64,000 nucleotides of DNA, taken from Arthrobacter sp. 131MFCol6.1. Its GTDB lineage: Bacteria > Actinomycetota > Actinomycetes > Actinomycetales > Micrococcaceae. Below are positions 1-9,256 of this stretch, one piece after another. The translations under genes were made by a program, and so were the position numbers. Where the stretch lies: the NCBI RefSeq assembly GCF_000374925.1, contig NZ_KB895541.1, positions 808,122-872,121 of the forward strand. Direction: 5' to 3'. The stretch's first letter is position 1; the number at the start of each line of letters is the position of its first letter. The notes under the pieces were generated by a model that saw nothing but the letters and a program-made list of their open reading frames with translations, did not search any database and had not been told where the DNA came from.

Positions 1-1167
1 CTCTGCGGCCATGCCGTAGAGAGCCGGATCGAATTCGGTGCTGTCGGCGTCGACGCCCTCGTTGGCCTGCTTGAGGGAGAGCGAGATGCGGCGGCGCTCG
101 AGGTCGATGTCGATGACCTTGACGAACAGCTCGTCACCAACGGAGACAACCTGCTCGGCCAGCTCAACGTGGCGCACGGCGAGCTCGGAGATGTGGACCA
201 GGCCTTCGATGCCGTCTTCAACGCGAACGAACGCGCCGAACGGAACCAGCTTGGTGACCTTACCCGGAACAACCTGCCCGAGGGCGTGGGTGCGGGCGAA
301 GGTCTGCCACGGATCTTCCTGCGTAGCCTTGAGCGACAGGGAGACGCGCTCGCGGTCCAGGTCGACCTCGAGAACCTCGACGGTGACTTCCTGGCCAACT
401 TCGACAACCTCGGACGGGTGGTCGATGTGCTTCCAGGACAGCTCGGAAACGTGAACCAGGCCGTCTACGCCGCCCAGGTCCACGAAGGCACCGAAGTTGA
501 CGATGGAGGAAACGACGCCGGGACGGACCTGGCCCTTTTCCAGCTTGTTGAGGAACGTGGAACGGACCTCGGACTGGGTCTGCTCGAGCCATGCACGGCG
601 GGAAAGCACAACGTTGTTGCGGTTCTTGTCCAGCTCGATGATCTTGGCTTCGATCTGCTGACCGATGTACGGAGCGAGGTCGCGCACACGGCGCATCTCG
701 ACGAGGGATGCGGGCAGGAAGCCGCGCAGACCGATGTCGAGGATAAGACCACCCTTGACAACCTCGATGACGGTACCGGTGACAACACCGTCTTCTTCCT
801 TGACCTTCTCGATGTCGCCCCAGGCACGCTCGTACTGAGCACGCTTCTTGGAGAGGATCAGGCGGCCTTCTTTGTCTTCCTTGGTGAGCACCAGGGCTTC
901 GACCTGATCGCCAACGGAGACGACGTCTCCGGGGTCAACGTCGTGCTTGATGGAAAGCTCGCGGGAGGGAATGACACCTTCGGTCTTGTAACCGATGTCG
1001 AGCAGAACTTCGTCGCGGTCGACCTTGACGACGGTACCTTCGACGAGGTCTCCGTCGTTGAAGTACTTGATGGTGGCGTCGACAGCTGCGAGGAAGTCCT
1101 CAGCGGTACCGATGTCGTTAATGGCGACTACGGGGGTACCGGGCTTCTCGGTGGAGGTGATGGTCAT
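1..1167 (-). CDS. rpsA: 30S ribosomal protein S1 (3' end outside window)
   Basis: Ribosomal protein S1 binds mRNA on the small subunit and helps initiation. Reading from an ATG at 1167, 389 codons are open to the window edge, so the C-terminus is missing. Four S1 (OB-fold) repeats are visible at about residues 38-108, 126-192, 211-281 and 298-367. The last two carry the typical GAFV and GLVHVSELSW or GLVHISEL blocks. The N-terminus starts MTITSTEKPG and a GGAG lies ten bases upstream of the start. Actinobacterial S1 usually has about 480-490 residues, so roughly 100 residues lie beyond base 1. A long opposite-strand reading frame over this gene is a GC-composition shadow. Identification is firm. 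Confidence 0.97.
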   Translation of the reverse strand, partial: MTITSTEKPGTPVVAINDIGTAEDFLAAVDATIKYFNDGDLVEGTVVKVDRDEVLLDIGYKTEGVIPSRELSIKHDVDPGDVVSVGDQVEALVLTKEDKEGRLILSKKRAQYERAWGDIEKVKEEDGVVTGTVIEVVKGGLILDIGLRGFLPASLVEMRRVRDLAPYIGQQIEAKIIELDKNRNNVVLSRRAWLEQTQSEVRSTFLNKLEKGQVRPGVVSSIVNFGAFVDLGGVDGLVHVSELSWKHIDHPSEVVEVGQEVTVEVLEVDLDRERVSLSLKATQEDPWQTFARTHALGQVVPGKVTKLVPFGAFVRVEDGIEGLVHISELAVRHVELAEQVVSVGDELFVKVIDIDLERRRISLSLKQANEGVDADSTEFDPALYGMAAE

Positions 1168-1404
1168 GTAGTAGGGGCTCCGTTGTGGATAGTGAGTCGG
1201 TCAGGCAAACGCTTCGCCGGCATTATGGAATGCAGGCCAAGAGCACGGCATCACAGCTAGCGATCCGCCGGGTCATCCTGATTTTGTGGATTGTAGATGC
1301 GCGCACGTAGTACGCGCCCGTTTAGTCTAGTCGTTTACGCGAACGCCGGTCAAAGCGCCCGGGAGTGTTCGCGTCGCCGGTGGCGCCGAAAGCGGGCCGG
1401 AGGC

Positions 1405-2691
1405 CTAGAAGTGCGTGAGGCAGTGCGGTGAACGTTCGACGGCGAACATGAGCCGCGCTGTCAGCGCCGCCCCGGCGGTGTGCTCGGTGATCCGGCCGGC
1501 AGCTTTCAGGGTTACAGGACAGACGGCGCCCAGGTAGATCGAGCCGAGGTCCGCGACATCAAGGGACAGGTCCGGTTCGGCCTCCGGAGCCGGCGTCACC
1601 GTGGCCTCTCCCCCGCTGACCGTGAGAGCGAAGGTGCCGGCCGCGAAGCCGAGACCGTCCCTGATCGCGAGAACGACCGTCCCGTCGGCCGAGTAGCGCC
1701 GGGCCCCCAGCACCCGGACCGGGTCCAGGACCCGCAGCCACAGCATGTCGCGGTGGTCCGAGGCCTCGACGCACCGCGGATCCTCAAGCGCCCAGGCCAG
1801 GGGGTCGTCCACCGGCGCATCCTGCCAGCTGATCCGGTCCACCAGGTCGATGCTGCCCAGGAACTGCCACAGTTCCAGGTAGGCGGCGTCATTCGCGGCC
1901 ACGAGGTCCACGATCTCCATGGTGTACGGCTTGGCGTCCCACCCGGCGAACTTATAGGACACGTACCCGTCCACGGTGCCGTCGGCGTCGTAGTGCAGGG
2001 CGCAGCGGATTGCCTCGTCCTCGCCGCCGTCGCGGCCGAGCATGCCCGAGGACCGCAGCCGGTACGCCTCCTGCCGCGAGATCGATCCGGGCATGGAGGC
2101 GTGGAGCCGCCCAAAGACCTTGGGGGCCAGTTCCAGCAGGACTTTGCGGTCCGCAATCTCCACGGAGCCAGCGGGCGCATGGCGCAACCGGAAGCGCGGC
2201 CCGGTGTCGACCTTGATGCTGCGTTCGAAGGTGGCCACGCCGTAACCGAACCGGCCGTAGATCGAGGCCTCCGAGGCGGTCAGTGCCGCCAGCGCGACGC
2301 CGTCCGCCTTCGCCGCGGCAAGGTCCTCGGTCATCATCCGCCGCAGCAGTCCCTGCCGGCGGTGGGTCCCGCGCACCGTGACGGCCGTGACCAGCTGGGC
2401 CTCGAGCTGACGGCCGTAGCCGATGTTCAGCTCCTTGCGCAGGGTGGCGAAGGTCGCCACCGGGACGTCAGCCGCCAGCGAGTGGGCCGCGACGCCGTCG
2501 GCCTGGTAAACGCCGGTCATTTCGCGGTTGTCCACGAGATACATGGCCATGATCTTGTCCACGAAGTCGGCTTTGCGCGGCTCGTCGTAGAAGCCGATCC
2601 CGACCCCGTGCAGCCACGCCGTGCCTTGCGCGTAGTCCGCCGAGTCCTTCGCGACCGCGCGGAACCGCCTGAGCTCGTACTTATCTGCCAT
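1405..2691 (-). CDS. Eis-like GNAT N-acetyltransferase
   Basis: This 428-residue protein is of the Eis family: two GNAT folds plus an SCP2-like C-terminal domain, known in mycobacteria to acetylate amines including aminoglycosides at several positions. The acetyl-CoA motif (VTVRGTHRRQGLLRRMM) lies at about residues 104-120. The IYGRFGYG block near 143-150 holds a tyrosine matching the general acid of characterised Eis. The protein ends in Phe (CLTHF), and in Eis the C-terminal Phe carboxylate acts as the base. The ATG at 2691 was chosen over an upstream in-frame ATG because GGGGAGAAGTAC precedes it at good spacing. It lies 79 bases downstream of polA on the same strand. The native substrate is unknown; aminoglycoside acetylation is only a family possibility. 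Confidence 0.88.
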   Translation of the reverse strand: MADKYELRRFRAVAKDSADYAQGTAWLHGVGIGFYDEPRKADFVDKIMAMYLVDNREMTGVYQADGVAAHSLAADVPVATFATLRKELNIGYGRQLEAQLVTAVTVRGTHRRQGLLRRMMTEDLAAAKADGVALAALTASEASIYGRFGYGVATFERSIKVDTGPRFRLRHAPAGSVEIADRKVLLELAPKVFGRLHASMPGSISRQEAYRLRSSGMLGRDGGEDEAIRCALHYDADGTVDGYVSYKFAGWDAKPYTMEIVDLVAANDAAYLELWQFLGSIDLVDRISWQDAPVDDPLAWALEDPRCVEASDHRDMLWLRVLDPVRVLGARRYSADGTVVLAIRDGLGFAAGTFALTVSGGEATVTPAPEAEPDLSLDVADLGSIYLGAVCPVTLKAAGRITEHTAGAALTARLMFAVERSPHCLTHF

Positions 2692-2770
2692 GTACTTCTC
2701 CCCCTGAGAATCCTGCGAATCCTGAAGTCCCGGCATTGCCGGAACGAAAACCTGCCGGAACCGGTAAGCG

Positions 2771-5647
2771 TTAGTGCCCCGCCTCGTACCAGCTGGAGCC
2801 GATGCCGATCTGGACGTCCAGCGGGACGCTGAGGTCCGCGGCCGAGCCCATTTGCTCGGTCACCAGCTTCTCCACGGTCTCGCGCTCACCTGCGGCGACT
2901 TCGAGGACCAGTTCATCATGGACCTGCAAGAGCATGCGCGATTTCAGGCCCTGTGCCGCTAGTTCCGCGTGGACGCCCAGCATGGCGCGCTTGATGATGT
3001 CCGCCGCCGATCCCTGGATGGGAGAGTTCAGCGCGATGCGCTCCGCATTCTCGCGCAGCTGGCGGTCGGTGCTGGTCAGGTCCGGCAGGTAGCGCCGGCG
3101 CCCCTCGATGGTCGCGGTGTAGCCGTCGATCCGGGCCTGGTCCACCACGCCGCGGAGATAGTCGCGGACGGCCCCGAACCGGTCGAAGTAGTCCTTCATA
3201 AGGGTCCGTGCCTCGTCAACGGAGATCTCCAGCTGCTTGGACAACCCGAACGAGGTCAGACCGTATGCGAGGCCATAGGACATCGCCTTGACCTTGGACC
3301 GCATGGCGCTGGTCACCTGGTCGGTGGGCACATGGAAGATGTTCGAGCCCACGAACCGGTGGAGGTCTTCGCCGTCCTTGTAAGCCTGGATCAGGCCGGC
3401 GTCGCCCGAGAGGTGCGCCATGATGCGCATTTCGATCTGCGAGTAGTCCGCGGAGAGCAGGCACTCGTAGCCCTCGCTGACCACAAAGATGCCGCGGACG
3501 CGACGGCCTTCCTCGCTGCGGATCGGGATGTTCTGCAGGTTGGGGTTGTTGGAGGAGATCCGGCCCGTGGCTGCGACGTTCTGCGCGTAGGTGGTGTGGA
3601 TCCGGCCGTCCTCCGTGACGGACTTCTTCAGCGACTCCAGCATCTGGCGCAGCTTCGACGACTCCCGGTGCGCCATGAGCTGGACCAGGAATTCGTGCCC
3701 GGTTTTTTCCAGCAGGTTCTTGAGTGAGGCGGCGTCGGTGGTGTAGCCGGACTTGATTTTCTTGGTCTTCGGCAGTTGGAGTTCGTCGAACAGCACGGTC
3801 TGGAGCTGCTTCGGCGAACCAAGGTTGACCTCATGGCCGATCGCGGCGAACGCCAGCTCCTGGGCGTTGTCGATCACCTTGGCGAGGTCCGAGAGCTGCT
3901 CGTCCATGCGGGGCATGTCGATGGCGATTCCCGCGAGTTCCATATCGGCGAGGACGCGGCTGACGGGCAGTTCCAGCGTGGTGAGCAGGTCCTGGGCTTT
4001 GCGTTCCTTCAGTTCTGATTCGAAGAAGCGGCTCAGGGCCTGGACGACGGCGGCCACGTGGACCAGCGCACCGGCACTGGCGGCGTCGTCGCCGTCGAAC
4101 GCCAGCTCTAGCTGGCCCGCCTTGGCCGCCTCGGTCGACACCGAGATGTTCAGGTGATGCTGCGCCAGCTCGGCGAGTTCATAGCTGCGGCGGTCGGGCT
4201 GGATGAGGTAGCCGGAGATGGAGGTGTCATCCACCACGCCCTCCAGTTCCAATCCGCGGGCGGTGAGGGCCTTCAGGGCAGCCTTGAACCCGTGCACCAC
4301 CTTCGGTGCCTTGGCGTCACGCAGCCACGCTGCCAGGACGTTCTCGGCGGCAGCATCCTGGCTGGCCAGGTCGATGTAGACGGCGGAGTCGTCGCGGACG
4401 ATCGCCACCGCGGCGGCGTCCTCGCCGATCCGGCCCGGCACGAGGTCCACCGCCACCGCGGAGCGCTTGCCGGCACCGGCCGCGAGGAACGCGCCGAGCT
4501 CGGCTGCGTCCGACGGGACCACGAAGTCGGGCGTTTCGAGGCTTTCCCGGTCGGCTTCGGCAACTTCACTGCCGTAGAGGGCAAAGAGCCGGGTGCGGAT
4601 GGTTTTGAATTCCAGGGCGTCGAACAGCTCCTCGAGGGCGGCCTGGTCCGGCCGAGGGTCCGCGAGCTCGTCCAGTGTCACCGGCAGGTCCAGGTCGGTG
4701 TGCAGCCTGTTGAGGCGCCGGTTGCGCTTGACGTCGTCAACGTATTCGCGCAGGGAGTCCCCCACTTTCCCGCCGATCGCGTCGAGGTTCTCCAGGACAC
4801 CCTCCAGGCCGCCGTAAAGGTTGATCCATTTTGCTGCCGTCTTGGGCCCGACGCCGGGAACGCCGGGGAGGTTGTCCGCGGACTCCCCCACCAGGGCGGC
4901 AAGGTCCGAGTACTGGGCCGGGCTGACGAAATACTTCTCCTGGATGGCGTCCGCGTCCATGCGGGGAATATCGCTGACACCCTTCCTGGGGTACAGGACA
5001 AAAACGTTGTCGGTGATGAGCTGGAAGGCGTCGCGGTCGCCTGAGACCAGAAGCACCTCGTAACCGGCTTTTTCCCCCATTGCGGCGAGCGTGGCCAGGA
5101 TGTCGTCAGCTTCCCAACCGGGCATTTTGATGGTCTTGATGCCCCAGGCGCCCATGACCTTGTCGATGAGGTCGATCTGGCCGCTCATTTCCCGCGGTGT
5201 CTCGTTGCGTCCGCCCTTGTACTCGCTGTACTCGGCCTTGCGGTGCGTCGTGTCATCGGAGACGTCGAACGCGACCGCCACGTGGGTGGGCTTTTGCTCC
5301 TTGATCAGATTGATCAGCATGGAGGTGAAGCCGTGGACGGCGTTCGTGTGCTGGCCCGTGGCGGTGGAGAACTTGTCCGCGGGCAGGGCGAAGAACGCCC
5401 GGAATGCCATGGAGTGTCCGTCGAGCACCAGAAGCCGCGGCTGATCCGTGATCGGGATCACGGGGGCCTCGGTGGCGGAAACCGATGCTCCGGCCCGGCT
5501 GGATTTTCCGGCTGGCTTGGCCGCAACCACGGAATCCGGCTCAGTTGCCGGGATAAGGTCTGCGGAAAGGGGGGCAGCAGAAAGAGGGGCAGCATTTCGG
5601 GAGGCAGCACTTTTGGAAGCAAGGGCCGGTTTGGTAGTTTCACTCAC
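2771..5647 (-). CDS. polA: DNA polymerase I
   Basis: Family A polymerase for Okazaki-fragment processing and repair, 958 residues from a GTG at 5647. An Ala/Ser-rich N-terminal tail of about 75 residues precedes the 5'-3' exonuclease domain, which begins at PRLLVLDGHSMAFRAFF. The central exonuclease-like domain lacks the DxE metal motif (it reads AVDLVPGR), so proofreading is probably absent, as in other actinobacterial PolA. Polymerase motif A (DYSQIEMRIMAHLSGD), motif B (RSKVKAMSYGLAYGL) and motif C (QVHDELVLE) are intact. The frame stays open upstream into the divergent thioesterase, but that extension is antisense to it and is not credible. A TAGGCT hexamer seven bases before the GTG suggests a leaderless transcript. 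The exact start is less sure than the identity. Confidence 0.95.
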   Translation of the reverse strand: MSETTKPALASKSAASRNAAPLSAAPLSADLIPATEPDSVVAAKPAGKSSRAGASVSATEAPVIPITDQPRLLVLDGHSMAFRAFFALPADKFSTATGQHTNAVHGFTSMLINLIKEQKPTHVAVAFDVSDDTTHRKAEYSEYKGGRNETPREMSGQIDLIDKVMGAWGIKTIKMPGWEADDILATLAAMGEKAGYEVLLVSGDRDAFQLITDNVFVLYPRKGVSDIPRMDADAIQEKYFVSPAQYSDLAALVGESADNLPGVPGVGPKTAAKWINLYGGLEGVLENLDAIGGKVGDSLREYVDDVKRNRRLNRLHTDLDLPVTLDELADPRPDQAALEELFDALEFKTIRTRLFALYGSEVAEADRESLETPDFVVPSDAAELGAFLAAGAGKRSAVAVDLVPGRIGEDAAAVAIVRDDSAVYIDLASQDAAAENVLAAWLRDAKAPKVVHGFKAALKALTARGLELEGVVDDTSISGYLIQPDRRSYELAELAQHHLNISVSTEAAKAGQLELAFDGDDAASAGALVHVAAVVQALSRFFESELKERKAQDLLTTLELPVSRVLADMELAGIAIDMPRMDEQLSDLAKVIDNAQELAFAAIGHEVNLGSPKQLQTVLFDELQLPKTKKIKSGYTTDAASLKNLLEKTGHEFLVQLMAHRESSKLRQMLESLKKSVTEDGRIHTTYAQNVAATGRISSNNPNLQNIPIRSEEGRRVRGIFVVSEGYECLLSADYSQIEMRIMAHLSGDAGLIQAYKDGEDLHRFVGSNIFHVPTDQVTSAMRSKVKAMSYGLAYGLTSFGLSKQLEISVDEARTLMKDYFDRFGAVRDYLRGVVDQARIDGYTATIEGRRRYLPDLTSTDRQLRENAERIALNSPIQGSAADIIKRAMLGVHAELAAQGLKSRMLLQVHDELVLEVAAGERETVEKLVTEQMGSAADLSVPLDVQIGIGSSWYEAGH

Positions 5648-5666
5648 AGGTGCCAGCCTAGTTCCC

Positions 5667-6131
5667 ATGATGGACAATTTCACGCCCGGCCCGTACGCAG
5701 CCGAGCTCGCGGCGGCCGGTGTTCCCGAGGAGATGCACGATTGGCTGGGCCAGTACGGCGTCGGGGCCCTCGTGGTGAAGATGGGCATCCGCTTCCTCGA
5801 GATGAGCCCGGAGCGGACCGTGGCCACCATGCCGGTGGAGGGCAATACCCAGGTGGCCGGCATTTTGCACGGCGGTGCCCACGTCGTCCTGGCCGAAACC
5901 CTGGGTTCGTTCGCCGCGGGCCTGCACGCCGGTCCCAACCGCCAGGCGCTGGGGATCGAGGTCGGGGCGACGCACCACCGGGCTATCTCCGAAGGCATTG
6001 TCACCGGCACCTGCACGGCCATCCACCTCGGCCGGACCCTCGCCACCCACGAGATCGTGATGACCGACGAGCACGGCCGGCGGCTCTCCACCGCCCGGAT
6101 CACAAACCTTATCCGCGATACCGCGCGCTAG
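5667..6131 (+). CDS. PaaI-type hotdog-fold thioesterase
   Basis: A 154-residue single hotdog domain of the PaaI/YbgC-like thioesterase group, which hydrolyses acyl-CoA or aryl-CoA thioesters. The central helix motif GNTQVAGILHGGAHVVLAETLGS has the HGG and downstream acidic residue expected of the active site, and the C-terminal strands (AIHLGRTLATHEIVM) fit the fold. The start is at ATG 5667 or the next codon, ATG 5670. No Shine-Dalgarno is visible, so translation may be leaderless. The start codon lies only 19 bases from that of divergent polA, so the two promoters must overlap the opposite gene. The substrate is unknown. Confidence 0.88.
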   Translation: MMDNFTPGPYAAELAAAGVPEEMHDWLGQYGVGALVVKMGIRFLEMSPERTVATMPVEGNTQVAGILHGGAHVVLAETLGSFAAGLHAGPNRQALGIEVGATHHRAISEGIVTGTCTAIHLGRTLATHEIVMTDEHGRRLSTARITNLIRDTAR

Positions 6132-6172
6132 GGGAACGCACCGCCTGCGGTACCGGATCTGGCCGGATCCGG

Positions 6173-6721
6173 CTACGTCCGGCCCGGGAAGCGGTACCGC
6201 AACTCGACGATGCCCCGGCCCAAGGTTCGGGAAGACGTCAGCTCGAGCGGCGGCGTCGGGCCGGCCATGGGCAGCAACGGCTTGCCGCTGCCCAGGACCA
6301 CGGGAATGACCGAGACAATCAGTTCGTCCAGCAGCCCGGCGTCCGCGAACTGCGCCGCGAGCACGCCTCCACCCACAACCCAGACGTTCCGGCCGCCGGC
6401 TGCGTCTTTGAGGTCGTCCACGAACTCGCCCACGGCCCCGCGAACGAACGTCACATCTGCGCCCTCCGGGGCGGAGTGTTCGTGGCGGGTGAAGACCCAG
6501 GAGGGTGTGCCCGGATACGGCCACGTGTCCGGTTCATGCTCCCGGAGCCACGCGTAGGTCTCGCCGCCCATGACAATGCAGCCGACGTCGGCCATGAACG
6601 CGTCATAGCTGTCCTGTCCGCCCTCAAAGCCGTCGAACTGCAGCAGCCAGGCCAGATTGTCGTCGGCGGTGGCGATAAACCCGTCGAGCGACGAGGCCAC
6701 GAAGTACTGGAAGCTCACCAT
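6173..6721 (-). CDS. Dihydrofolate reductase / RibD C-terminal-like protein
   Basis: A 182-residue protein of the dihydrofolate-reductase-like superfamily (RibD C-terminal domain), NADPH-binding reductases often of unknown substrate. The N-terminus (MVSFQYFVASSLDGFIATADD) and the GGGVLAAQFADAGLLDELIV block are typical of this family. It is convergent with the thioesterase gene, 41 bases away. A distant paralogue of the same superfamily lies at 40813-41352. It is not a folate-pathway FolA, since it lacks that family's length and core arrangement. Function is unknown beyond an oxidoreductase fold. Confidence 0.82.
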   Translation of the reverse strand: MVSFQYFVASSLDGFIATADDNLAWLLQFDGFEGGQDSYDAFMADVGCIVMGGETYAWLREHEPDTWPYPGTPSWVFTRHEHSAPEGADVTFVRGAVGEFVDDLKDAAGGRNVWVVGGGVLAAQFADAGLLDELIVSVIPVVLGSGKPLLPMAGPTPPLELTSSRTLGRGIVELRYRFPGRT

Positions 6722-6810
6722 GGCCCCAGCCTAGCGAATCCGGTAACCGGTTTCCCATCCCCGTGACGTACCGGTTGCACGGCCGCGCGGACGCCCTACT
6801 TGTGGACGCC

Positions 6811-7032
6811 CTACTTGTGAAAGTAAGGAATGATCAGGTAGAGCCCGTAGAGGATCGCACAGCCGCACACGGCGAAGCAGCCGTACGCGAGCGGCCGGGT
6901 CCACGACGGCGGCGAGTTCCGGATGTCGCCCGCGATGGCCGTGAGCCGGACACCCAGGGCATAGAGGACGACGACCGTCACTGCGGAGACAAGCGTGGCA
7001 CCTGCCACACTGAACAGTTCCAACCATTTCAT
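6811..7032 (-). CDS. Small membrane protein coupled to phosphate transporter
   Basis: A 73-residue protein with two predicted membrane segments (about residues 6-30 and 47-70), starting MKWLELFSVAG. Its ATG overlaps the stop codon of the PiT transporter gene by four bases (ATGA), which indicates translational coupling and a shared operon. Small two-helix proteins in this position are common after actinobacterial pit genes. A role in assembling or modulating the transporter is inference from the coupling alone. No catalytic or binding motif is visible. Confidence 0.8.
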   Translation of the reverse strand: MKWLELFSVAGATLVSAVTVVVLYALGVRLTAIAGDIRNSPPSWTRPLAYGCFAVCGCAILYGLYLIIPYFHK

Positions 7033-8234
7033 CGCTGGACACCACCGTTCTTGATCGCCTTCGCGGCGGACTTCTTCTTGCGGAATTGCACGGCCTGGCC
7101 GACTTCCTCGATCTGGACCGCGTTGTGGTGGCCGACATGGGATTTGCGCGAACGCAGGAACATGTAGGCCACGGCGGCGGTGCCGGCGACGGCCGCAATG
7201 ACCACTCCCACGACCCCGGTTTGCACGAGCATCGCTGTCAGTGCGCCCACGATTCCGGCCGCGGGGAGCGTGAACAGCCAGCCAATGGCAATCCGGCCGG
7301 CGGTTCCCCACCGCACGGTGGTGCCGCGGCGTCCCATTCCGGAGCCGATGACTGAGCCAGAGGCCACCTGTGTGGTGGACAGGGCGAAGCCCAAGTGCGA
7401 GGAGGCAAGGATAGCGGCGGCGGTGCTGGTCTCTGCGGAGAAGCCCTGGGCGGGCTTCACTTCGGTGAGGCCTGAGCCCATGGTGCGGATGATCCGCCAG
7501 CCGCCGGCATAGGTGCCGATCGCGATGGCCAGGGCGCAGGCCGTAATGACCCACCACTGGGGGTCGGAACCGGCGGGCTGGGTGCCGGCCGCGATCAGGA
7601 CCAGCGTGATGATGCCCATGGTCTTCTGGGCGTCGTTGGTGCCGTGCGCCAGCGCCACAAGGCTGGACGTGAAGACCTGTCCGGTGCGGAATCCGCCACG
7701 CTTCTGCGTGAGTTTGTCACCGGTTTCCGGGTCGTGGCGGGAGGTCAGGGCGTAGGCCAGCCGCGTGCACAAGTAGGCGACGCCGCCGGCGATGATCGGG
7801 GCGAACACGGCGGGAAGAATGACCTTCTGCAGGAGCGACTCGAAGTTGATCGAGTGGATGCCGATGCCGGCGATCGCGGCGCCGATCAGGCCGCCGAAGA
7901 GGGCGTGGGAGGAACTGGACGGCAGGCCCTTGAGCCAGGTGATCATGTTCCAGAGGATGGCGCCCATCAGCCCGGCGAAGATGATGTCCGGGGTGATCTG
8001 GACACCGTCCGAGCCTTCCTTGATGATGCCGCCAGAGACGGTCTTGGCGACTTCAGTGGAGAGGAACGCTCCCACAAGGTTCAGCACCGCCGCGAGGGCA
8101 ACTGCTGTTTTCGGTTTGATGGCGCCGGTCGCGATGGGGGTAGCCATGGCGTTCGCGGTGTCATGAAATCCGTTGGTGAAGTCGAAGAATAGCGCCAGCG
8201 ATATCACTAGCGCCACCATTACGGTGATTTCCAC
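7029..8234 (-). CDS. pit: Low-affinity inorganic phosphate transporter, PiT family
   Basis: A 401-residue integral membrane protein of the PiT family, which imports phosphate as a metal-phosphate complex driven by ion symport. The N-terminus holds the signature FFDFTNGFHDTANAMATPI. The PiT repeat signature recurs in the C-terminal half as SLVALAHGTNDAQKTMGI. About ten hydrophobic segments are present. A Lys/Arg-rich cytoplasmic tail follows (RKKKSAAKAIK). The ATG at 8234 opens directly at the first conserved segment. The gene is the first of a two-gene operon with the small membrane protein at 6811-7032. Confidence 0.95.
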   Translation of the reverse strand: MEITVMVALVISLALFFDFTNGFHDTANAMATPIATGAIKPKTAVALAAVLNLVGAFLSTEVAKTVSGGIIKEGSDGVQITPDIIFAGLMGAILWNMITWLKGLPSSSSHALFGGLIGAAIAGIGIHSINFESLLQKVILPAVFAPIIAGGVAYLCTRLAYALTSRHDPETGDKLTQKRGGFRTGQVFTSSLVALAHGTNDAQKTMGIITLVLIAAGTQPAGSDPQWWVITACALAIAIGTYAGGWRIIRTMGSGLTEVKPAQGFSAETSTAAAILASSHLGFALSTTQVASGSVIGSGMGRRGTTVRWGTAGRIAIGWLFTLPAAGIVGALTAMLVQTGVVGVVIAAVAGTAAVAYMFLRSRKSHVGHHNAVQIEEVGQAVQFRKKKSAAKAIKNGGVQR

Positions 8235-8465
8235 CTGTTGCCCAATCTGCAGTGTCCATGGTCAGCAGTTCCATCCCCGGCGCCGCAGGACGACAAACGT
8301 TCATCTGATGTCCGATGATTGTTTGTGGTCACTTAACAGCTTGAAACCTTATCGATGGTACGTGGGAAAGACGGCAGGGCAAAACATGCCGGAAGACCCT
8401 AATTCCCGGGGCCGCCCGCCGGTGGCCGGCAATCTTGGCGGCGGTGCGACGCCGGTCACAGGAGG

Positions 8466-9152
8466 CTAGACGGCCCGGCGGGCGTCCGGCGCCGGACCGG
8501 CGTCGAGCATCGAAGCGATCCTGTCCTCCAGCGCCGCGAGCGTCGCCTCGGGCAGCACGATGAGCCCGTCGAGTTCCCGGCGGGCGCGCCGGTAGGCCGT
8601 CTGCCGCTCGGCGGGAGTCGCGGCCGCGTCCGATGCGATCCGCAGAAGTTTCCGGGCCGTCTCCAGCCGCTGGCGTTCGGGACCGGTAAACTTGCTGTCC
8701 CTGATCCGCTTGGCTTCCCGTTCGGCGACGTCGAATGCGAGCTCAAAGCTGGTCACGGCCGCCCGGTACTCCGCAAGCCGTGCGGCGGTCCTGACTTCGG
8801 CCGGGGCGGCGGGCCGCAGCCCGTCGGCCTCGCGCTTGGCCCGCAGGAAAGCCACGGTGAGCGGCTCCCGGACATCCGTCATGACCGGATAGTCGATCAG
8901 CTTGCCCACGTCGAGTTCGTAGTCCAGCCAGCGCTTGTTGACGGTGTCGTGCGCCTTCATGAGGGCCAGCACGTCGGCCTGGCCGGCCTGCTCTGCCTGC
9001 GCCGCCTGGTTCTTGAGCGTGTAAAGCTCCACCCGGCGGCGGTGCCGGCGTTCAGCGGCTTTGGACCAGGACCGCGCCCACCCACCGGCCAGTCCGCTCA
9101 GGGGGAAGACGAGCCACCAAAAGTGAGTGACGAAATTGAAGAAGGGGTCCAC
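8466..9152 (-). CDS. Hypothetical protein with one N-terminal membrane anchor
   Basis: I do not recognise the family. The 228-residue product starts with a short hydrophobic segment (VDPFFNFVTHFWWLVFPLSG, residues 1-20) followed by a basic stretch. The rest is a long, charged, mostly helical region rich in Ala, Arg and Glu that could form coiled coils facing the cytoplasm. The GTG start at 9152 is supported by GGGAGG eight bases upstream, while the in-frame extension beyond it crosses the terminator of the preceding gene. It follows the universal stress protein gene on the same strand after a hairpin terminator, so it is probably a separate unit. Confidence 0.75.
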   Translation of the reverse strand: MDPFFNFVTHFWWLVFPLSGLAGGWARSWSKAAERRHRRRVELYTLKNQAAQAEQAGQADVLALMKAHDTVNKRWLDYELDVGKLIDYPVMTDVREPLTVAFLRAKREADGLRPAAPAEVRTAARLAEYRAAVTSFELAFDVAEREAKRIRDSKFTGPERQRLETARKLLRIASDAAATPAERQTAYRRARRELDGLIVLPEATLAALEDRIASMLDAGPAPDARRAV

Positions 9153-9180
9153 GGCATCATCCTCCCATCCGTGGGCGACG

Positions 9181-9213
9181 CCGGAAAGCCCCCTCCAAAA
9201 GGGGGCCTTCCGG
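9181..9213 (-). terminator. Hairpin terminator after the universal stress protein gene
   Basis: The arms CCGGAAAGCCCCC and GGGGGCCTTCCGG pair over 13 positions with a single mismatch around a short A-rich loop. It lies 44-76 bases past the stop of the gene at 9257-10126. It would end the metallo-beta-lactamase, esterase and stress-protein operon. Confidence 0.7.
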
Positions 9214-9256
9214 CCCGTTCCGGGTCCTGCCGGGCAACGGGTGGCCTGCCTGGCGG

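Noticed and set aside
5648..6103. A 150-residue N-terminal extension of polA
   Set aside because: It is antisense to the conserved thioesterase and has no similarity to PolA; the GTG at 5647 gives a plausible length.
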